A stretch of 28,013 nt of DNA. Origin: UBA4658 sp002405485. GTDB lineage: Bacteria; Planctomycetota; Phycisphaerae; Phycisphaerales; UBA1924. Position 1 is the stretch's first letter. Each line of letters opens with the position of its first letter. A program made the translations under genes and the position numbers. A model generated the notes under the pieces. That model was not told where the DNA came from. It saw nothing but the letters and a program-made list of their open reading frames with translations, and did no database searches. Where the stretch lies: contig DAISGC010000053.1 of assembly GCA_036823255.1 (NCBI GenBank), forward strand, positions 1 to 28,013, written 5' to 3'. Below are positions 24,637 to 28,013 of the stretch, in pieces.

Positions 24637-26403
24637 TTAGCGGGTCACGCCGAAGCTGGAGGGTGCGGCGGTGGCGGCGTCGCGATCCTTGTCGGTTGCG
24701 GGGACTGGGACGCGTGGGAGCAGGTCGGGCGCGCTGGCGAGGTTGTACGCCGTGATCGCGGCGCAGGTGGCGGACTGCATCAGGTACTCGGGGATGGCGA
24801 GCTCGAACTTGTCGTTCTGCGTGTGCCATCCCCAGCCATAGTCGCTGCGACCGACCTCATCCCAGAAGAAGCCCGGCACGCCGACTTCGACGAATGCGAA
24901 GTGATCGCTGGACGCGAAGCGCGGGAAGCGTTCGACGACCTGGATGTTCACACGCAGCGGCTTACCGTCGGCGGTGTCGTAGAACACGCCGTTCACCGGT
25001 GCGGTCGCCGCGGCGAGATATTGCGCCATGTCAGCGGTGGCCTTCAGCCCGCCCTGCGAGTTGGTGCCTCCGTCGTCGTTGAAGACGGCGGAGATCTTCT
25101 GTGCCGCCGGGCCGAGATCCTTCACATATTGCCGGGCGCCGAGAAGGCCCTGTTCCTCGCCGGTCCAGAGCGCAAAGCGGATGGTTCGGCGTGGCTTTGC
25201 GCCGGCGGCCATGAGGATTCTGGCGGCCTCGAGGGTGACCGCGGTGCCCGTGCCGTTGTCGATGGTCCCCTGGGATCCGGGGCCGTTCCAGGAGTCCATG
25301 TGCCCGCAGATGATGATGACTTCGTCCGGGCGTTCAGTGCCGGGAATCTCGGCGATGGTGTTGTACACCGGGATGGGCCCGGGGATGAGGGTGTGCTTGA
25401 GATCGAACTCGACCTCGAACTCGCGTCCCTCGCTCATGCGGGTGCGCATGTTGTCGTAATCCGATTGCCGGATGGTGACCTCGACGTCGGGCGGGATCTC
25501 GCTCAGCGGCCGCTCGCGCCACTTGGGAGTTGCGGTGGTCCACACGCGGTCACGGGAGTCCTGGGCGGCGGTGATGAACCCGTGGATGCCGTCAAAGATC
25601 ACGCGCTCCTCGATCGGGAGCGACGCTGGATCGGCTCCGTCTGCCACCTTCTTGCGAGCGTCGATGCGAGCCAGGAATCGGTCGCCGGCCATCTGCCCGG
25701 GCCCGCGGACCCCGCCGCGGCCCTCGATGCTCATCGGCTTGAGCAGCACCCACGCGCCCTTGAGCTTCGGCTTGATCGCCTCGTACTCGCTCTGGCTGTC
25801 GGGCATCATGACCACCGGCCCGCGCCGTGGTCCGTCGGTGCCAGAGGTCCACGCCAGCGTGGTGAACTGCAGATCGCGCACGGCGCGCCACTCGTCGGGC
25901 TTGGGCTCCTCGGCATTCTCGCCCCGTCGCCGGCGCGTGGCGGCCTCGTTCTTGGCGTAGATCTTGCCGAAGCTGGGGCCACGGTCGAAGCGGGTGGCGA
26001 TGTCTCCCCAGCGGTGCAGCTCGGCGTTCAGTCCCCAGGATCGGAACTGCTGCATGGTCCAGATGTTGGCCTGTTCTTCCGCCGTCGAGCCCGTCAGCCG
26101 TGGGCCGATGGTCTGCGTCAGGTGCCGCAGGTGATTCATCACCTGGTTGCGATACCGCCCCTCGTCGAGGATTCTGCGGATGGTCGCGGGGTTGCCCATG
26201 GGGATGGGCGGGGGCTGGGTCTCCTTGCCGTCGATGACCGCGTAGGGCGTTGGGATGTCGGGCGTGACGCCCTGGATGACGACTCTGCGCTCATCGATCC
26301 GGGCCGTGCTCGCGCACCCGGCGATGCCGATGGCCAGCGCGAGAGCCAGCGTGCCGGCGAGTCCCGATCGAGTTCGTTCTAGCCGCGTGCGCTCAATCTT
26401 CAT
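24637..26403 (-). CDS. M28-family zinc aminopeptidase, predicted lipoprotein
   Basis: The 588-residue exported peptidase of the M28 family probably trims N-terminal residues from peptides. ATG 26403 is chosen because it starts a lipoprotein signal (ALAIGIAGC, lipidated Cys30); the frame also extends 36 bases upstream. The two-zinc site is complete: His368 (CGHMDSW), bridging Asp382 (GTIDNGTG), catalytic Glu416 and Glu417 (WTGEEQG), Asp443 or Asp444 (FNDDGG) and His527 (GWHTQND). A protease-associated-type region lies between about residues 130 and 340, before the catalytic core. The gene lies 84 bases downstream of the secreted protein at 26488-27918 in the same direction and is probably co-transcribed with it. 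Confidence 0.92.
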   Translation of the reverse strand: MKIERTRLERTRSGLAGTLALALAIGIAGCASTARIDERRVVIQGVTPDIPTPYAVIDGKETQPPPIPMGNPATIRRILDEGRYRNQVMNHLRHLTQTIGPRLTGSTAEEQANIWTMQQFRSWGLNAELHRWGDIATRFDRGPSFGKIYAKNEAATRRRRGENAEEPKPDEWRAVRDLQFTTLAWTSGTDGPRRGPVVMMPDSQSEYEAIKPKLKGAWVLLKPMSIEGRGGVRGPGQMAGDRFLARIDARKKVADGADPASLPIEERVIFDGIHGFITAAQDSRDRVWTTATPKWRERPLSEIPPDVEVTIRQSDYDNMRTRMSEGREFEVEFDLKHTLIPGPIPVYNTIAEIPGTERPDEVIIICGHMDSWNGPGSQGTIDNGTGTAVTLEAARILMAAGAKPRRTIRFALWTGEEQGLLGARQYVKDLGPAAQKISAVFNDDGGTNSQGGLKATADMAQYLAAATAPVNGVFYDTADGKPLRVNIQVVERFPRFASSDHFAFVEVGVPGFFWDEVGRSDYGWGWHTQNDKFELAIPEYLMQSATCAAITAYNLASAPDLLPRVPVPATDKDRDAATAAPSSFGVTR

Positions 26404-26487
26404 GGACAGAGTTGTACGGCAACGCGCCGCCGGACGCAAACGTTCGTTGCGCCCGTTTGGGGCGTGCGGTCAGGGGATTCGATGGGC

Positions 26488-27918
26488 TCAGCGGTCTGTC
26501 GGCAGGCCCTTGTTCTGCCAGAGGCGCTTGAGCGTGGACAGCTCCATGGGCTCCCAGACGCTGCCATCGGGGAGCGTTGAGCTCAGGAGCTCGCCGGACT
26601 CGGAGTAGGTCGAGACCTGCGGCTTGGTTTCCTCGCGGAAGATCGTCGCAACGGTCCAGATGCGACCTTCCTGGGTGAGCGTGTCGCGTCGGAAGGAGAT
26701 CGTCCCGCCGGCCTCGCCGGGGTTGCGCTGGTAGCAGTAGAAGCCGAGGTCGGTTGCGAGCCGTTTGCGGACGAGCAGGCGGGGCATGATGACGGTTTCG
26801 AACTGGCTGATGTACCCCTCGCCCATGATGGGGGGCTTGATGGTGACGGCGGGCTTGCCGCTGGCGGTGGCGACGATGGTCATGTCGTCCTTGATGCGAG
26901 CGCCGGTCTCGCTGGCGTGCCCGGCCTCGTTGCCGCGCTCGTCCTTGACGCTGGTGGTGATCGTCCAGCACTCTTCCTGGCGATCGGGGGTCATGAAGTA
27001 CATGGCCACGGTGTCGACGGCGCCCTTGTCCATCAGGACACGTGCGCGGACCTGGGCGAGGTATCCGTCCTGCTGATCGGCCTTGGTCCAGGCGGTGCGG
27101 GGCTTGCCGGGGGTGATCTCGCCGCGCTTGCCGCGCCAGACGCGCACGCCCCGGTATCCGAGCTCGCGTGCGTCCATGGACGCGCCGGTTTCGGAGGGGA
27201 TGTACCAGCGATACCAGAGTTCTTTGTCATTGAGGATGGCGTCGTAGTCGGCCTCGCTCATCTCGGCGAGCACGCTGGCGCCAGCCTTGATCGTTGCGCC
27301 GCGGGCCATCATGACGTCGCGGGCGTTCTCGAAGGTGGCTGTGCCGACGATCGTCTCGTAGGTGGACTTGAGCGACTTGAAGTCTGACTCGTGGCAGATG
27401 AACTCGAAGATGACGTACTGCTTGGGCTGGGGCTGGAAGATGGTGTAGCCCTTGACGAGCCGGGTTCTGTCGCCTCGGGGAATGCTCACGTAGACCCGGC
27501 CTGCGGAGCCACCGGGGAGCTTGAGGTTGTCGGTGCGTTCCAGGATCTGGGCCTGGGTCTCGACCACGTTGCGTTGATCCGGATCGACGACGCCGAAGGA
27601 CCCCTGAATGAGGGCGACTGTCCGATCGAGGGCCTCCTGGATCGTGCCGTCTTCTTTGGAGGAGACGGGCGTCTGGATGTTCAGATTCCAGGTGCCGTCG
27701 GCGGGACGAATCTGGGCGGTGGTCCGGCCGCCGATCCGGTTGGAGGAAACCTGGCACCCTTCCGGGAATCGAACCGACAGCCCGACCGAGTCCATGCGGA
27801 ACGGCTCGCTCAGCGTTGCAGAGGCCGCAGGAGCCGGGGTATTGGCACCGCCCTGCCCGAAACTGGGGGTGACAGCAGCGATCAGGCCCACGACGGCAAC
27901 CAGGGAATGCGCGAGCAT
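26488..27918 (-). CDS. Secreted protein of unknown function
   Basis: The protein has 476 residues. ATG 27918 has AAGGA seven bases upstream and opens a signal peptide (MLAHSLVAVVGLIAAVTPSFG) with a predicted cut after SFG or near GQGG. The mature protein is mostly beta-strand-like with no membrane segment. An N-terminal part (about 35-200, FRMDSVGLSVRFPEGCQV) resembles in style the PsbP/DUF1795-type domains that begin with a strand-rich segment about a solute amphipathic amount, but this is a weak impression. The C-terminal part (about 210-476) contains YISQFETVIMPRLLVRKRL and GFYCYQRNPGEAGGTISFRRD. I recognise no enzyme motif. The M28 peptidase gene follows on the same strand. Confidence 0.75.
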   Translation of the reverse strand: MLAHSLVAVVGLIAAVTPSFGQGGANTPAPAASATLSEPFRMDSVGLSVRFPEGCQVSSNRIGGRTTAQIRPADGTWNLNIQTPVSSKEDGTIQEALDRTVALIQGSFGVVDPDQRNVVETQAQILERTDNLKLPGGSAGRVYVSIPRGDRTRLVKGYTIFQPQPKQYVIFEFICHESDFKSLKSTYETIVGTATFENARDVMMARGATIKAGASVLAEMSEADYDAILNDKELWYRWYIPSETGASMDARELGYRGVRVWRGKRGEITPGKPRTAWTKADQQDGYLAQVRARVLMDKGAVDTVAMYFMTPDRQEECWTITTSVKDERGNEAGHASETGARIKDDMTIVATASGKPAVTIKPPIMGEGYISQFETVIMPRLLVRKRLATDLGFYCYQRNPGEAGGTISFRRDTLTQEGRIWTVATIFREETKPQVSTYSESGELLSSTLPDGSVWEPMELSTLKRLWQNKGLPTDR

Positions 27919-28013
27919 CGGGTAATCCTTGATACGGCGTTGGATGCCTTGAATTCAGGAACAGGTAGACAGGTGCACGATGCTATCGGTCGTTTCCGTG
28001 TGCGCGCTTGCTC

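Overview
The window is GC-rich (by eye around 65 to 70 percent) and dense with bacterial genes. It most likely comes from a planctomycete of the class Phycisphaerae. The main clue is three secreted proteins carrying the paired dockerin-like C-terminal module of that group: two acidic repeats, each ending in a D-I-F-x-x-L-N-x-W-F-A core, two of them finishing in Gly-Cys-Pro. Supporting clues are a PEP-CTERM-like sorting tail and small membrane proteins with CPxCG zinc ribbons. I see no tRNA, rRNA, CRISPR array, transposase or phage gene. The first ~110 bases are G homopolymers and look like a poor-quality contig end.

Layout. 1-2276 (+): feoB, the ferrous iron transporter, without its N-terminal P-loop and followed by a small coupled gene. 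2530-7300 (+): two exported proteases, a subtilase with a dockerin-like tail and a two-lobed M16 zinc protease. The subtilase frame has no stop before the M16 gene, so the two frames overlap by about 460 bases. 7381-11541 (-): a tight five-gene run reading gpsA, S1/P1-type nuclease, two zinc-ribbon membrane proteins and a PhnP-like metallo-hydrolase. 11779-13887 (+): a P1B metal ATPase with a His-rich N-terminus and a CPS motif instead of CPC, closed by a clear intrinsic terminator. 14161-17319 (+): a metzincin-like multidomain protein with PPC, PKD, IPT and four Ig-like domains plus a dockerin-like tail. 17395-18735 (-): an unrecognised cytoplasmic protein with a possible helix-turn-helix. 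18837-20609 (+): a parallel beta-helix protein with a dockerin-like tail. 20706-23368 (-): ruvB followed by mgtE. 23527-24258 (-): a DUF4397 protein with a sorting tail. 24637-27918 (-): an unrecognised secreted protein followed by an M28 lipoprotein peptidase.

How it fits together. Much of the window serves the cell envelope: four predicted exported metalloproteases or serine proteases, an exported nuclease, and adhesion-like or scaffold-like surface proteins. Metal handling is the second theme, with Fe2+ import (FeoB), Mg2+ transport (MgtE) and heavy-metal transport (P1B ATPase). Housekeeping genes (gpsA, ruvB) are interspersed. The least understood parts are the dockerin-like anchoring module with its Gly-Cys-Pro end, the paired zinc-ribbon membrane proteins, and a hairpin that would cover the ribosome binding site of the DUF4397 gene. 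I found no convincing new defence or mobile system.
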